DNA from: Gnetum montanum
Lineage: Eukaryota; Streptophyta; Gnetopsida; Gnetales; Gnetaceae
Reading direction: 5' to 3'
Assembly: GCA_015680685.1 (NCBI GenBank)
Contig: MNCI01023346.1
Coordinates: forward strand, 276,971 to 340,970
DNA length: 64,000 bases
The notes below the pieces were generated by a model. It was not told the origin of the DNA and searched no databases. It saw only the letters and a program-made list of their open reading frames with translations. Shown in pieces: positions 10,358 to 24,000 of this stretch (its first letter is position 1; each line of letters begins with the position of its first letter). The position numbers and the translations under genes were made by a program.

Positions 10358-11597
10358 AAGTGCTCACACCAAATTATTCTTGACTTGCATTACCTAGCAA
10401 ACAAATAATGGTTAAATAATGCTAACAACCTATTATGATATAAAAGGTAAAGAATACAATTCCACATTGGTTATACTATGTTGTTCAATCTTAGTGCTAG
10501 TCCTCTTGAACAAATTGAGAAATATTAGAAAGGAATTATAACTTGTTTACAAATAAAATTTAAAAAAAAACCTCCTCTATAAGGAATGCTAATGCTTGGT
10601 TAAAAATTTTATCATTGTAGCCAAATTCTATCATAATTCAATTTTTGGATCCTCCTTATGGTGATCTTGGCAAAGTAGTTGTACCATATCATGATTAATT
10701 AGAATTAAAATTGATTTTGCATGATGCTTTGTTCCTCTAAAATCACAAAATGAAATGGGTTTACACAAAATGAAGTGATTTTGTGTTTATGTTGCTATTG
10801 CATATTTATCAAATTTTATGCTACTGTTGATGAATAATAAAAAATTTTATTTATGCTATCTGGCACCATTTGTACACTTAAGAATAAGTTAAATCTCATT
10901 TATTGTTTGCAAAACCCAGCTGAGTGTAAATTACAATTAGTGTTACCTTTACTTTCACCTTAAAAAGTATTTACTTTTGGGCATTATTCTTCATCTTGAA
11001 GAAAGATGTGTTATAAAGTAGGTCTTTGCTTTATAAGGCAAGCACATCAATTACATTAATGTTAAGTTACTCTTTTAGGAGTGGAGAAAAAATTGCACTC
11101 AGTTTAGAGAGAGAGATTATAGGTAGATCCATGAATTATAACATTTATTGGAACAAATAATTCTTTAAATTGGTTATAAGGAATAATACTAACATCTTTA
11201 TAATGATCATTTTCATCCTTATTCACGACAATCTTTGCTTCTATTACTATAAACTTTCATCTTTGGCAATGAAACAGAAGCATCACTTAAAAGCTTAATG
11301 CTTATTCCACTAAGGTCAATGAATGAGCAGAGACCTAACTTTTTTCAAGTGTCTGTACCCAGAATGAAACACAGGTCTTACAACTTGAAAAACAAGAACC
11401 TTACCATCACTCCAAGCACCTTCACATATTTAGGATCTCTAGCACATTCAGCTTTGCATTTCTCATTTAATCACTTTTTACTGGAGATAATAATTGGGTG
11501 AAACTGTTAACAAAACCATTATGATAATTAACTTCCAAGAACATCATATATTGTGAAGATAAGACAATAACGAAAGTATTCATTAACATACTTCCAT
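10358..11597. other. Intergenic DNA between element A and the CMAL-like gene
   Basis: About 1.2 kb of AT-rich sequence without a coding signal. The carbonic anhydrase (+) and the CMAL-like gene (-) converge on this interval, so 3' UTRs of either could extend into it. A 67-codon open frame at 11298-11501 has no family features. Confidence 0.45.
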
Positions 11598-12037
11598 TCA
11601 GTATTTCTCTAGCACCCTCAGTTTTGCACTCCTACACCTCCTGTTTCTGGATTCCTCTTCCTTACTTGGTCTAATGGGATTTTTAGTAAGAATTCTGCCA
11701 TACTTCCCTTCTATTTTACGACATATCCATGCCTGATCGCTAGAATAAAAATCTGAAGCATTATCATCTTGTTTAACATACGTAAAGTCAGAAGCAAAAT
11801 CCAAAGGTTTTGTACGTTCTGGGTTATCATCAATATCTTTGTTAATAATATTTAGAAAACTCTGCTTTACTATTCTGTCCTCCAAACTATGGAAAGAGAT
11901 AACTGCAAGTCTTCCTTTTGATGCCAGGCATAAAAAAGCATCATTGAGAGCAACCTCCAGTGTTTTTAATTCATCGTTGACAGCGATTCTAAGAGCTTGA
12001 AATACTCTAATTGCTGTCTTGATCCATCCTTTCCTTC
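11598..12037 (-). CDS. CMAL: CMAL-like gene, exon 5 and stop
   Basis: 440 bases, completing a split Gly codon, then [20 protein letters not shown], the motif [14 protein letters not shown] and the terminal [11 protein letters not shown] before TGA at 11598-11600. Confidence 0.92.
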
Positions 12038-15000
12038 CTACATTGAAAGTAGGATAGAAATGCATCAACTTTCATGTAGACTAGACTACACACATGAATT
12101 CTGAATAGACTATTTAACAACAATAATTTTCCTTTATGCCAATGTCGAATCCAAGAGCAAGATACTAACAACCGAGCTTAGCACTGCAGACAATAAACCA
12201 TTTTTTTCGTATTTACACATAGTACAGTTCCACAAATACTAATTTTCCAAAACATACCAGAGATATTGAAGATGCTTTTACGGATTAGTTCCACCAACTC
12301 TAATGTAGAATGTATGCCACCACATAAGCGAGCTTCGGCAATCTTTCTTTGTAATAGTCGCCATCTCTTTTCCTCTCCATAATCACGCAAAATACGTCCC
12401 AGCTCTCTTTCCGGCCAGTGGTTCACTATGTCTTCTGCTTTTAAGCTTTTCTGTGATGTATTGCATTACATCAGCCATAATAAAAGATAGCAACCTATAA
12501 CATACCATACCCACAATTATTCTGATAATCTAGATAAAAATAAACTACTAAAAAATTATTTATTTGGCCACCTGTGATTTCCACATAGGAATACTACCTC
12601 ATGTCCGTAACATTATTGCATCAGTACAAAAGAGAAGTCAACATTGTACCCATGCTGATAATGCAGTAACGTTATAGAGTATCTTAAATAAAGCTGAGCT
12701 CATCTGCAATAAACTCTACAAGAATACAAATTTAAATAACGAATTCAAAATATAGAAGTCTCCCAAAATTCTTGAATAGGCTCTCTTAATAATGGTGAAA
12801 CCTAGAACCTGATTGAATGATTACCTGCATTATTTCTAATATAATCTCAGTAAATTTAAGAGAATTTCATAAGTTCACTTAAAGAATGCTATGACAAAAA
12901 GACTAAAATAACCTTAAGAGAGAGGATCTGCAGCATCTAAAGGTGTAACTTTAATTTGGTTGGGAATGCCTTTGGAAATAGGGCTTTGCAGAAGAAGGCA
13001 CTTAAATTGAAAGGATTTTTAGGATATATACATTTTAGATTGAATCAGGCAAGTGATATACTGCAAAGTATGAATGCAGGTCTTTAACAACTGAGAGAGA
13101 GAGAGAGAGAGGCACCTCCAGAAACAGATGAAAAAGGGGTATTCTCAAGAGAATGGCTCAAATTTTAGCATCTTCATAGGTACAAAAGTAACAAGTAGCT
13201 CCTAAAATAGATAACTTGAAGCTTTTTAAGAGGTGTGTTGGGAAAAAGAGAGCACAACTGTGAGAGATGTCCCAAGTGGTGGTTCTCTTGGGCTCTCCCC
13301 ATGGTTCGGGGGCCATGGAACACTCTGAGGCGCCCTCGGGTGGCTCTCAAGTGTTACAAAACCCACCCCGGCTTGGTGGTACCAAGCTAACAATAGGACA
13401 CACTCCTGTTGCAACTCTCTTCTCTAAGTCCTCTTCCTTCCCTCTTCTCCATGGAGAACTACATGGCCCTGATTCTACGGCGGTCGTAGATATGTAGGCA
13501 ACCAAGACTGGATAGTTTTGGTGCGGTGCCATGCCACACCTTGTACCAGATCGTGAGGGATCTAAGGGTGAGGTACCTTCTCTTGTAGGTGCATCGTCTC
13601 CCTTTCCATCGNATCTTTTGCCCCTTGCACCCATTTGCCATTTCCCTTGGATTTATGGTCAAGGGAAATGCCCTAGGTTGCCTAACTTAGGCAGCCTTTG
13701 TTGAGGGCTGCCTAACTTAGCAGCCAATGTGGGTAGCTAATTTTGGCTACCTAACTTAGCAGCCAACATGGGCAGCTAATTTAGGTTGGCTTAGCAAGCA
13801 GCCTTCCTTCTCCTCCTTTTATTTATTTATATTAATGCGACATTGACTTCATGTTGGAGGGACCCACACACATCAATCTCCCTCTCTTGACTACATGAAG
13901 GGCTTAGCCATTCCAACAATTTCTCGACAGATCTCAATCTTGTCCTTGAATATGGTTTTTGTCATCATATCCAAACCATTTTCAATTGTGTGAATCTTAT
14001 CCATTTCCAGTTGCTTGGAATTTAATACAAGATATACCTATCTTGCTTACACCTGAGCTCCTATAGAAATTTCTTCATCCACAGTAATTCCTTGCTAGCT
14101 TCAGTACTTGCAATGAACTCTGCTTCCATTGTTGAAAGTGTAACACATTTCTGTAGCTTTAATTGCCAATACACAGCTCCCCCTGCAAAGGTTATCAGAT
14201 ATCCCGAGATGGCTTTTCTAGAGTCTACATCTCCAGCCATATCAGCATCAAAATAGCCCTCTAGTTCAAGCTTTCCACTTCCAAAACAAAGTGACAGTTT
14301 GGAAGTTCCTTGAAGGTACCTGAGAATCCATTTACCTGAAGCCCAATGCTCTCCTCCTAGATTGAAGAGAAATCTACTCACAACACCAACTGTATAAGCA
14401 ATATCTAGTCTTGTGCAAACCATAGCATACATCAAACTTCCTACTACTGAAGCATATGGAATCTTGCTCATTTCTTCCTTCTCCTTTTCTATGGAAGGGC
14501 ATTGCTCCTTGCTCAACTTGAAGTGATTGGCAAGTGGTGAAGTTACTGGTTTAGCATGGTTCATGTGGAACCTCTCCAACACTTTCTCAATGTATTTCTC
14601 TTGCAACAGCCATACTTTCCTAGGACTTCTATCCCGATAAATTTTCATACCAAGGATCTACTTAGCTAGACCCAAATCTTTCATAGAAAAACATTTGCTA
14701 AGATCCTTCTTCAAATTGTTGATCTTCTAGACATCCTTGCCAACAATCAACATATCATCTACATAAAGCAGAAGGATAAGGAAGTTTCCATCTGCAAATT
14801 TCTTCACAAGCACATAATGATCTGCAGTAGTCTTGTTGTAGTCATGCTCTATCATAAAAGACTCTAACTTCTTGTACCATTGTTGAGGTGCTTGCTTTAA
14901 TCCATACATACTCTTCTTTAGTCTACACACCATGTTTTCTTTTCCTTTGGCTTTGAACCCATTCAGTTGCTCCATATAGATCTCTTCCTTCAAATCACCA

Positions 15001-18000
15001 TGGAGAAAGGCAGTCTTCACATCCATTTGCTCAACCTCCAAGTTTAGACTTGTAGCTAAACTCAAAATCGTTCTAATGGATGTAATCTTCACCACTAGTG
15101 CGAAGACTTCTTCAAAGTCAATGCCTTGCTTTTAATTAAAGCCATCCACAACCAACCTTGCCTTATACCTTATTTCATCTCCATTAGCCTTTAGCCAATA
15201 CACCCACTTGTTGTTCAATGCTTTTCTCTTTTCTGGTAATTCCACCAACTCATATGTGTCATTCTTCTTCAATGACTGCATTTTTGATTGCATGGCTTTG
15301 ATCCACTCCTCCCTGTATTTATCTGCCAAAGCCTCGTCATAACTTTCAGGTTCTCCCCCTTCAGTCAAAACCACATACTCATAGGAGGATACTTTCTAGA
15401 AGGCTGGTGACTTCTTGTTGATCTCCTCAATGGTACTTCAACTACATCTTGACTTTGTTGTTGACCATCATCTGTGGGAGCCTGAGCAACTACTTGTTCA
15501 TTTCCACCTTGATTTTGTGATTTAGGTGGAAGGACAAGATCGTAATTCACCTTATCACTTTGCTCTAGTTTCTAGATCTCCTTGTTAATGNCTGTGATTT
15601 AGGTGGAAGGACAAGATCGTGATTCACCTTATCACTTTGCTCTAGTTTCTAGATCTCCTTGTTAATGTCTCTGATAAACTGATCTTCAAAGAATACAATA
15701 TCTTGGCTTCTGACTATTTTCTTTGTAACAGGATCAAATAGTCTATAGCCAAACTCATCATTGCCATATCTCATAAAGATGTGTTCCTTGGTTTTTCCAT
15801 CTAGCTTGGATCTCTCATCCTTTGGGATGTGCACAAATGCTCTGCAACTAAACACTTTTAGATNCTGGTTTTTCCATCTAGCTTGGATCTCTCATCCTTT
15901 GGGATGTGCACAAATGCTCTGCAACTAAACACTTTTAGATGATCATAGGAGACATCTTTATTATGCCATACTCTCTCTAGAATATCTCCATCCAAAGGAA
16001 TTGCGGGAGAAAGATTGATCAAATTAGCAGCTGTCTTCACTGCTTCTCCCCAAAAGGTTTTGGGTAACTTTGCAAGTGACAACATGCTCCTGAACTTTTC
16101 CACAATAGTCTAGTTCATCCTTTCAGCTAGACTATTCAGCTGAGGAGTCTTTGATGGAGTCTTCTAGCGCCGGATACCATGACTCTTGCAATACTCGAAG
16201 AACGCTCCCAAGTATTCACCTTTGTTGTCTGTTCTAATACACTTCAATGTACTACCAGTCTCTTTTTCTACACTCAGATGGAAATGCTTGAACACATCTA
16301 CCACTTGGTCTTTCGTTGTCAAGGTGTATAACCACACCTTTCTGGAGTGATCATCAATAAATGTGACAGAGTAGTATGCCCCACCAAGCGATCTTGTTGG
16401 CATCGGACCACAAATATTAGAATGCACAAGATCTAAAACATGCTTACTTCTATGTGGAAGTGAGCTCTTGAAGGTGACTCTATGCTGCTTTCCAAGTAAA
16501 CAATCTACACAGCTCTTCAAATGTGTGCCTTTCACCTTCGGAAGTATATTCTTTTTGGCTGGGACATCTAGCCTTTGATGCCACAGCTCCATTGTCGCTT
16601 CATCCTCTGCCACATTGATGGTGTCTCTGATGACATGTGCTTGCATCATGTATAGAGAATTTTGCTTCTTTCCTCTGGCTACCACCAAGGAACCCTTGGA
16701 GAGTTTCCAATGTCCTCCTTTGAAGTTATTCTCGTAGCCATCATTATCCAGTTTCATCACAGATATCAAGTCAAGTTTAGTCTAATATCAAGAACATGTT
16801 TGACATTTCTCAAAATTAGTCTGCAACCAGTATCTATCCTCAAGCAAACATCTCCAATGCCAACTACTTTGATTGAATAATCATTTTCCATCTTTACTGC
16901 ACCATAGTCTCCTTGAGTGTAGGATGAGAAGAAGTCTCTTTTGGATGTCACATGAATAGAAGCACCACTATCAATTCCTAATCCATTTCCTAGGTTGCCA
17001 AATTGACAATATCAGCATCACTCATGTCTCTGAGAATGTAAGCCTTTTGATTGACAACTGAAGCCCGATCTCCATCATTCTCATTTGGTTGCTACTGTTG
17101 CTACAACTCTCGCTTCAGCTTTCTACAATTCTTCTTATGTGCCCCTTCTTGACACAATGATAACACTATCTCCTTTTTGGATCTAGAATTGCTTCTAGCA
17201 TTTCCATGCTTTTGTGGATCTTTGCTCTGGCTCCTCCCCCGATTTTTTGTAACCAGTGCCTCAAATCTAGAACTTGTGAAGCCCACCATATTTCTCTTTA
17301 TTTCTTCATTCAGGAGATTGATCTTGATTTGGCTAAACGATACAACTCCATTTGGGGCTGAGTTTGTTATCAACATTCTGAGTGTCTCCCAACTTTGTGG
17401 CAAGGAACCAAGAATTATCAGACCATGTAATTCTTTGTCAAAGTTGATCTTCAAATCTACAAGTTTATTCATAAAGCCCTGCATCTCATTGAGGTGGTTA
17501 GATATGGGAGTAACTTCTTTGTACTTGGTGTTCATCAATTTTGTGATCAAGTACATTTTATTTCCTCTTGTCTTTCCGGTATACATCTCCTCCAACTTAT
17601 CCCATAGACTTTTGGCAAATTTTTCTGTGAAGACAAGATGATAAACATTATCATCCACCCAATGGCGAATATACCCTACAACTTGCCTATCCAACATTTG
17701 CCACTCTTCATCATCCATTGTTGTTGGCTTTGTACCAATGATAGGAGCATAACACTTTTTACAATATAGAAGGTCTTCCATTTTCCCCTTCCATAATGGA
17801 TAATTTTCAGAATTCAGATAAACCATTCTACCAGTATTTATATCCATGCTACTGACTCCACTACTATTGCTAGTGTTTGCCATAACAACACAAAAATACT
17901 CACAAATTTTGTAGCAAATTCCATAGGCTACAGTGCCGAGCTGCTACAGTGTTGTTTGCTATTTGTGATCTCCAACCTAGTGCTCTAATACCAGTTGTTG

Positions 18001-21000
18001 GGAAAAAGAGGGGCACAACACCACGAACTAGCTTGTGCAGTATTTTCCCACTTGTGTGTTAAAAGCAGGATATAAACTAATAGAGTAGACAATGGAAGTA
18101 AAGTGCAAAATAATAACACCCAATAACACAAGGACTCATGTGGTTCATCCTTCCTTGGACGAACTCCAAAAAAATATTCTTCCACTAATAAATAGTAAGA
18201 ATACAAAAATGTCTCTCTAGTCAATTACTAGAGGTATACAAAATTGACACAACCCCTCAAGAAAAATATTCTTGGAAGGACAAGGAGAAATCTCACACCC
18301 CTTTAGGAAAAATTCCTAGAAACCCAAGCTCACAAGGCTTATTTGTGTGTCTCTCCCTCTAGCCTCTCTTTCTCACTTTGGCCGTTGGCTTCTCTTCTAC
18401 CCCTTGCACCCATTTGCCATTTCCCTTGGATTTATAGTCAAGGGAAATGCCCTATGTTGCCTAACTTAGGCAGCCTTTGTTGAGGGCTGCCTAACTTAGC
18501 AGCCAACCTGGGCAGCTAATTTTGGCTGCCTAACTTAGCAGCCAACATGGGCGGCTAATTTAGGTTGGCCTAGTAGGCAACCTTCCTTCCCCTCCTTTTA
18601 TTTATTTATATTAATGTGACATGGGCTTCATGTTGGAGGGACCCACACACATCAAGGTCAAGAAGATTCACAACCAAGTTAGTGTTATTTGGGTTTAAAG
18701 TGCATTTGCACCTCATACTACCTCTGAAATCAAACTTGATGACCTTAAATGATTTTTATCAAAATGTTGAATTGACTAAACAAATTGATCGTCTTCTTTA
18801 AAAACATAAAAGCTTGTAAGGATAACTCGACTAAGGTCACATATGGTCAATCAAACATCATAGGTCCAGTTTCAGAGATTCAATAATTTTAAAAAAATTC
18901 CTGAGTGAACTTGGAGTTCAAATATCATCGAGAAAAACATGCATAGACTTACATTGAACAACAACATGCAACATGGCAATGTGGTTGTAACCTTTTTAAT
19001 ATTGATGCCTATGCTTGTCGTTATGCATTTTGATCTGTGAGCTTCATAACTAATTTACGAATAAAGGGAAAATAACAGAAAGTACACAATTATTATTTCT
19101 ATTATGTATCTTTTGTTCAGTATGACAGATAGTAAAGTATGAAACTGCAGAACTTCTATGAACATGAACATTAGAAAGTTAAGATTTCTTCACAAATAGA
19201 AAGTTTATGAGCTAGTAATTACAGTGGGACTCATTCGCATGTCCAAAGGTCCATCATAAAGTATACTGAACCCTCTTTCAGCATTGTCTACCTGCCATAT
19301 TGGATAGAACAAGGTTGGTGTTAGTCTCACTGAAACAGATACAACGTTCAATATAATATGGTTGCTTATTGTGAATATGCCCTTTTAAAATAAATCTTAG
19401 GAAAGGAAATGTTGATGTTCACTGTAAAAACAAGTGTAACATTTCAGAATATTGGGAATTTTTATGATACTGATATATTTGAATTTAAACAAACGTGAGA
19501 TTATCTTTATGACCCATGGCATGGCAATGTTTGGAGTGCCCTAAAGTCCTTTCATCACATTGATTACTTTCAACCTAGTGAGATAACAGAAGCAGTTTAA
19601 AAGGCAATAAAATTGTTTGAATGAAGATCCAACTCCAAAAGAACATGAAAACGGAACAAAATAGAAATACCAGACACAGCTAGGGAAAAAGGAAATTTCT
19701 TTTATCAAAAACGAAATTTAACCAAATAGGTAATTGGATCTCTACGCTGCAGATTCATAAATATTGGAGGTGGAATGTAACAAATAAATATTGGACTTCT
19801 TTTTTAATGATTTTGATATATTTGGATATGAACGAGATGATAACTCACAAAATTCTAATGCTCCACGTTTTGCCAAGCAAGCAAATAATAATAATAAACC
19901 AAAGGCAAAGGCAACAGGAACACCGTCTGGGGCTACAACTACTTCAGATAGAACAAATCTATCATAGTATAAAAAGTGTAGATTGATCAACATAGAGAGT
20001 ATTAGGATAGAACACATTAACGAAGGCTTATACAGATGAAATAAAATTTTAGTTTCAGTTTTTGTTGCATTAACCACGTTGGGTAACATACACGACATGC
20101 TTTATTTTAAAAAAAATGCTATAAACAATCAAATGGAATCAAATAAGCAAATAATCCAACGACTCATAGGAGATATTTGCATATTTCCTTGGGTTAAGTT
20201 ATTCCTGAATACTTTAAAGGAGAGCAACCATCATACAAACGGCAGAAGAATGAACAAATACCTGCATTGAAGACATACCCAGGTCCATTAAGATTCCATC
20301 AACTCCTTCGATAAGAAAGGACTTATCTATATTTCCCAGCACAGACGTAAGATACTTAAAGTTGTTGCATACCAAATAGAGTTTGAGTTCTGAAGATAGT
20401 GCACAAGAATTTTCATTAAGAGCAGCCTGCAATTTAGCTTGAGCATGCTTGTGTGCCAAGGGATCTTCATCCAAGCCAACAAAGCGACGCATCTCAGAGT
20501 GTGACCTAATCATCTACATGTTAACCCAATGTAACAAGATATGGTAAATGTATTTGAACAAGGGAAAACAATTTTACACTTGGAGAATGAAACTTTGAAT
20601 TTTTTTTTTAAAAAATAAACTCTGTAGCTTTTAAACACACAGTATACGAAATCTCTCAACTCGGTCAATGAAGGAAAACAATTAACATTACAATTCAAAA
20701 AGAATAATCAAAGTGATTATTATAACCTAATCATTTTGGACCCAAACTGAAAAATTCCACTTTGAAATTCATTGACAATATACAAATGTGTCTGTGCGTG
20801 TTGTGCGTTTCCATTTTCAACTCTATTTGATAAAAACATATGCATTTATGAGTGGGAATGTAGAATGACCTTTATGATATTCGATGATTTCTTTAAGCAC
20901 AAATGACAAAATGGAGTATTGTTTGGGGGTTGTGCTAAAATAGCATAGAATATTTGCATCTCATAAAGCATTTAACCAAAAAATAAAAAAATAAACATCA

Positions 21001-24000
21001 GTTACAGAAATGTGTGACTTGTGCTTGTTTTAGATTTGGATAGCAACATGATCAGAAAAATGGTGTTTTTCGATGTTATTGACCATACTGCACTACTTCA
21101 AAAATTGCTCTGCAGAGATAAAGAATAAAATGAAAAATGACAATTAAGGAGGACAAAGCTCATCAGTTTAACATTAAGAAAACAAAATAACAACGATCAA
21201 TGCAGAACAATTTCCCATGTTCACAACTTTGTTGGAAGCCTTTTCCATCAATATGAATATACACACAAATTTAAACAAGATAACTGAAGCACCTACCACA
21301 TAGTATTAAGTATGCATTTGATTATGGGTTTCAAAACAGATTGATTACTAATTACCACTGTTTAGTTGAGAATTTCTTGATGGCTTTTGACAAGAAGGAT
21401 CAAACTGAAGAATATAATTTTGGAAACACTAGAAACACTGAGGCATAGTTAATGCTTTGCAGGGAAATCTGGTTATAAAGGAAGTCATCATGCATGGAAA
21501 TAATAATCTACTTAGTACCAACAAACAGGTCGATACACCCTGGCAAAGCAACATTTCGGAAGAACTAGTAAACTCTGAATTAGAAATACATTTCGCAAAA
21601 GAAATAGCGCAGGGATTAGATTTTGGAACATCCCTATGGTCCTTCCTAGAATATTTTTGGAAGGATAGCTCTTGCTGATCCTAGAAATTAAAATACGAAA
21701 AAAATGTTCCCTTTGAAAAGATCAAATAACAAATCTTGTATGTAAATAATTTTTTGTTTAAAAAAATTAACCTCCACGTCAAGAGACATGCTACAAGTTG
21801 TTTGATACAAGAGAATACTCATTCAAAATATTCTTACTAGTTTCCAATACTATGAATAACTATTCATAGTATTACTACTGTACCTTATTCATTGCAGGTT
21901 AATTAGTTGTTACTACATATAATGACTTTCGTAACCCTTGAAAAAATCAATATTTTACAGAAAACCAACAGAATGTTCCATTAACAAACTAACGCTTAGA
22001 AGTTTTATGTCACAGTAGGAAGCCAACGTACGTTGTTTTCAATTATAACCTGATCAAATAATTACTTACAGATTTTACAACTTTCCAGAGGAGTTTCCTG
22101 TAGACTATTTTTATCTCACCAATGTTCATTATTGTAACATCAATTACATGTTTTGGGATACCATGTTGTAAGACGAAATAAAAACTTCAGAGTTCAATTA
22201 TTTTCAACACTAACACTTACATTCACATGTAAAGTTTTTATTTTTTTATTTTTTAATCATCTCCAAGTCTTTTAGTGTATAGGGCTATAGCGGAGATTTT
22301 TCTTAGTTAATTTTCTTCATTAAACATTGTAAAAAAAAATTACTTGTTGACCATTTACAATTGCATCTTCCTTTACCTTCAAAGAATAAAATATAGAATT
22401 GACAATTTTCTCCTCTTCACACTACAAATCAAGACTGAAAAGATGAACACACATAGAACCAAAAATTACCTATTCATAACTTATATTAAACAAAGGATGG
22501 GATTATAAAGAGAATTTGTTTTCCAAAAAGCCCTGTCAAAACCCAACATCACGCAGTTCCTTACCATATCTATGCAATGTTTCCCTACTCTAGCTGCTTC
22601 GGTTATGATGTGTTTTCTTTCGGTGATATCTCCTTTGCTGTCTTCTCCTTTGATTTATCTGACTATGTTTTCTATAATTTTTCTGAGTTTGCTAATGGAC
22701 CGTAGATTTAAATGTGCGAATAGGCAGGCATTAGTTAGATTAAAAACATCAAAGAGTTTTCAAAATTTGTGCCCTATCAAAGCAGAGCTTCTTGGCAGTA
22801 GTGCAAAGTTGAAATGGTGAACAGAAAAATATGATGCATTTTTAATGTAGAAACTGTAGAGACTGATTATGAAATACTCTTTGAAGACAAGTTTTCTATA
22901 TTGTTAAAATCTAAACTTTGAAATCAATAGAAAGGTACTACAGTGATGTGGTTCCACTGCAAGTAAAAACAATGTGATTGTGCAAAATTGCAGACATCCC
23001 TGCAACAAAAGGTGAAGATAGAGTCCAATCCCTAACATTTCTACCAAGATGACAAATTTGTCTTCAACAACTCAAACTCAGAAATTTTCGTTTTAAACAT
23101 TCAACAGTGTTCTTGAATTTTCCCAATTCAAAGTCTTGCAAAAAATTCTCATTATTTAATAAGCCAATTTCATATTGTCATTTGCATCCTACGAGTCAGA
23201 AGTTCAATGCCAGTGGGTTAAACCGAGATATAAAAGCATTATACAATAAGTAATGGATGAAATTTAACTATATCCAATTGATCCATGTGTTTTCAACATG
23301 GACATAACAAAAAGGTTTTGATTCAGTTTCAGATTATACATTGCTTACCTGGTCTTTCAGATTTTTGATTATACAAATTAGCTCTTTATTTTCCTTAATT
23401 TTACAACAGATTATAAAGGCTGCTTGTTCCAAATGTTTATGGTTCTTCTATTGGGAAGTGCATCCAGTTCAACTTCATTTTCATTCTTCTTCTACAACAA
23501 TATTTCAATACTTTCCCTTGTCTTTTTACCTACCTAATGATCTGTTCCTTTCTAACAAAATCTTAAAATTTTTATTATCCTTTCAATCAGAAATTGGCTA
23601 TAATCATTTGTAACTAATCATAGACTCTATACGAGATCCTTCTCCTGAAATGCTCCACTTGTAGCAAAATAGGTCACACTGATGGCTGTTGTCTTCCTAT
23701 GACTAGGGTCTGTTCCCACTGAGAAACCAGAGCACTGTTTCGAGGAATTCAGGGCTCAGACGGCAGCTGTCAAACCAATGGCTCAACAGAAAACAGGCTG
23801 TACCTTTTGTGGCAAAGGAGGGCACGAGGAGGAATGTAGGACAAAGAAGAAACATATAGAAGCCACAAAAGTCAAAACTCCACGAGGACCTCATGAGCAA
23901 ATTAGCAAACTAAACAGCCATAATCAAAATCAGGACCCACTAAGTAACAGCCTTTTTCAAACAGTACCACTCAATAAAACTTGTCATATCAACAAGCGAC

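Larger units (their letters stand above)
14061..17100 (-). pseudogene. Copia pol: protease, integrase, reverse transcriptase, RNase H
   Basis: Protease near 16930-17000 shows [12 protein letters not shown]. Integrase (about 16770-15860) keeps HQR...C-x2-C ([11 protein letters not shown]), [15 protein letters not shown] and AERMN. Reverse transcriptase (15374-14727) carries [29 protein letters not shown] and the catalytic [11 protein letters not shown]; RNase H (14648-14061) carries [15 protein letters not shown] and STMEAEFIA. Stops fall mostly where relatives have Gln (for example before KTPSKT, KQGID and ILGM), and single-N joins at 15591 and 15864 break the frame artificially. It is not translatable as one protein. 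Confidence 0.87.
13236..18654 (-). mobile_element. Ty1/copia retrotransposon, Tork-like, inside CMAL intron 3
   Basis: LTRs at 17996-18654 (5', on the minus strand) and 13236-13875 (3'). The flanks are AGGTG (13231-13235) and AGGTC (18655-18659), a 4-of-5 target duplication. The order on the minus strand is 5' LTR, initiator-Met tRNA primer site, gag, protease, integrase, reverse transcriptase, RNase H, purine tract, 3' LTR, which is the copia order. It has the same orientation as the host gene. Coding is interrupted by several stops, and two single-N joins duplicate 75 bases each. The 3' LTR is itself split by another LTR (13259-13611). Confidence 0.92.

Noticed and set aside
17177-17641. 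154-codon plus-strand frame
   Set aside because: Antisense shadow of copia gag.
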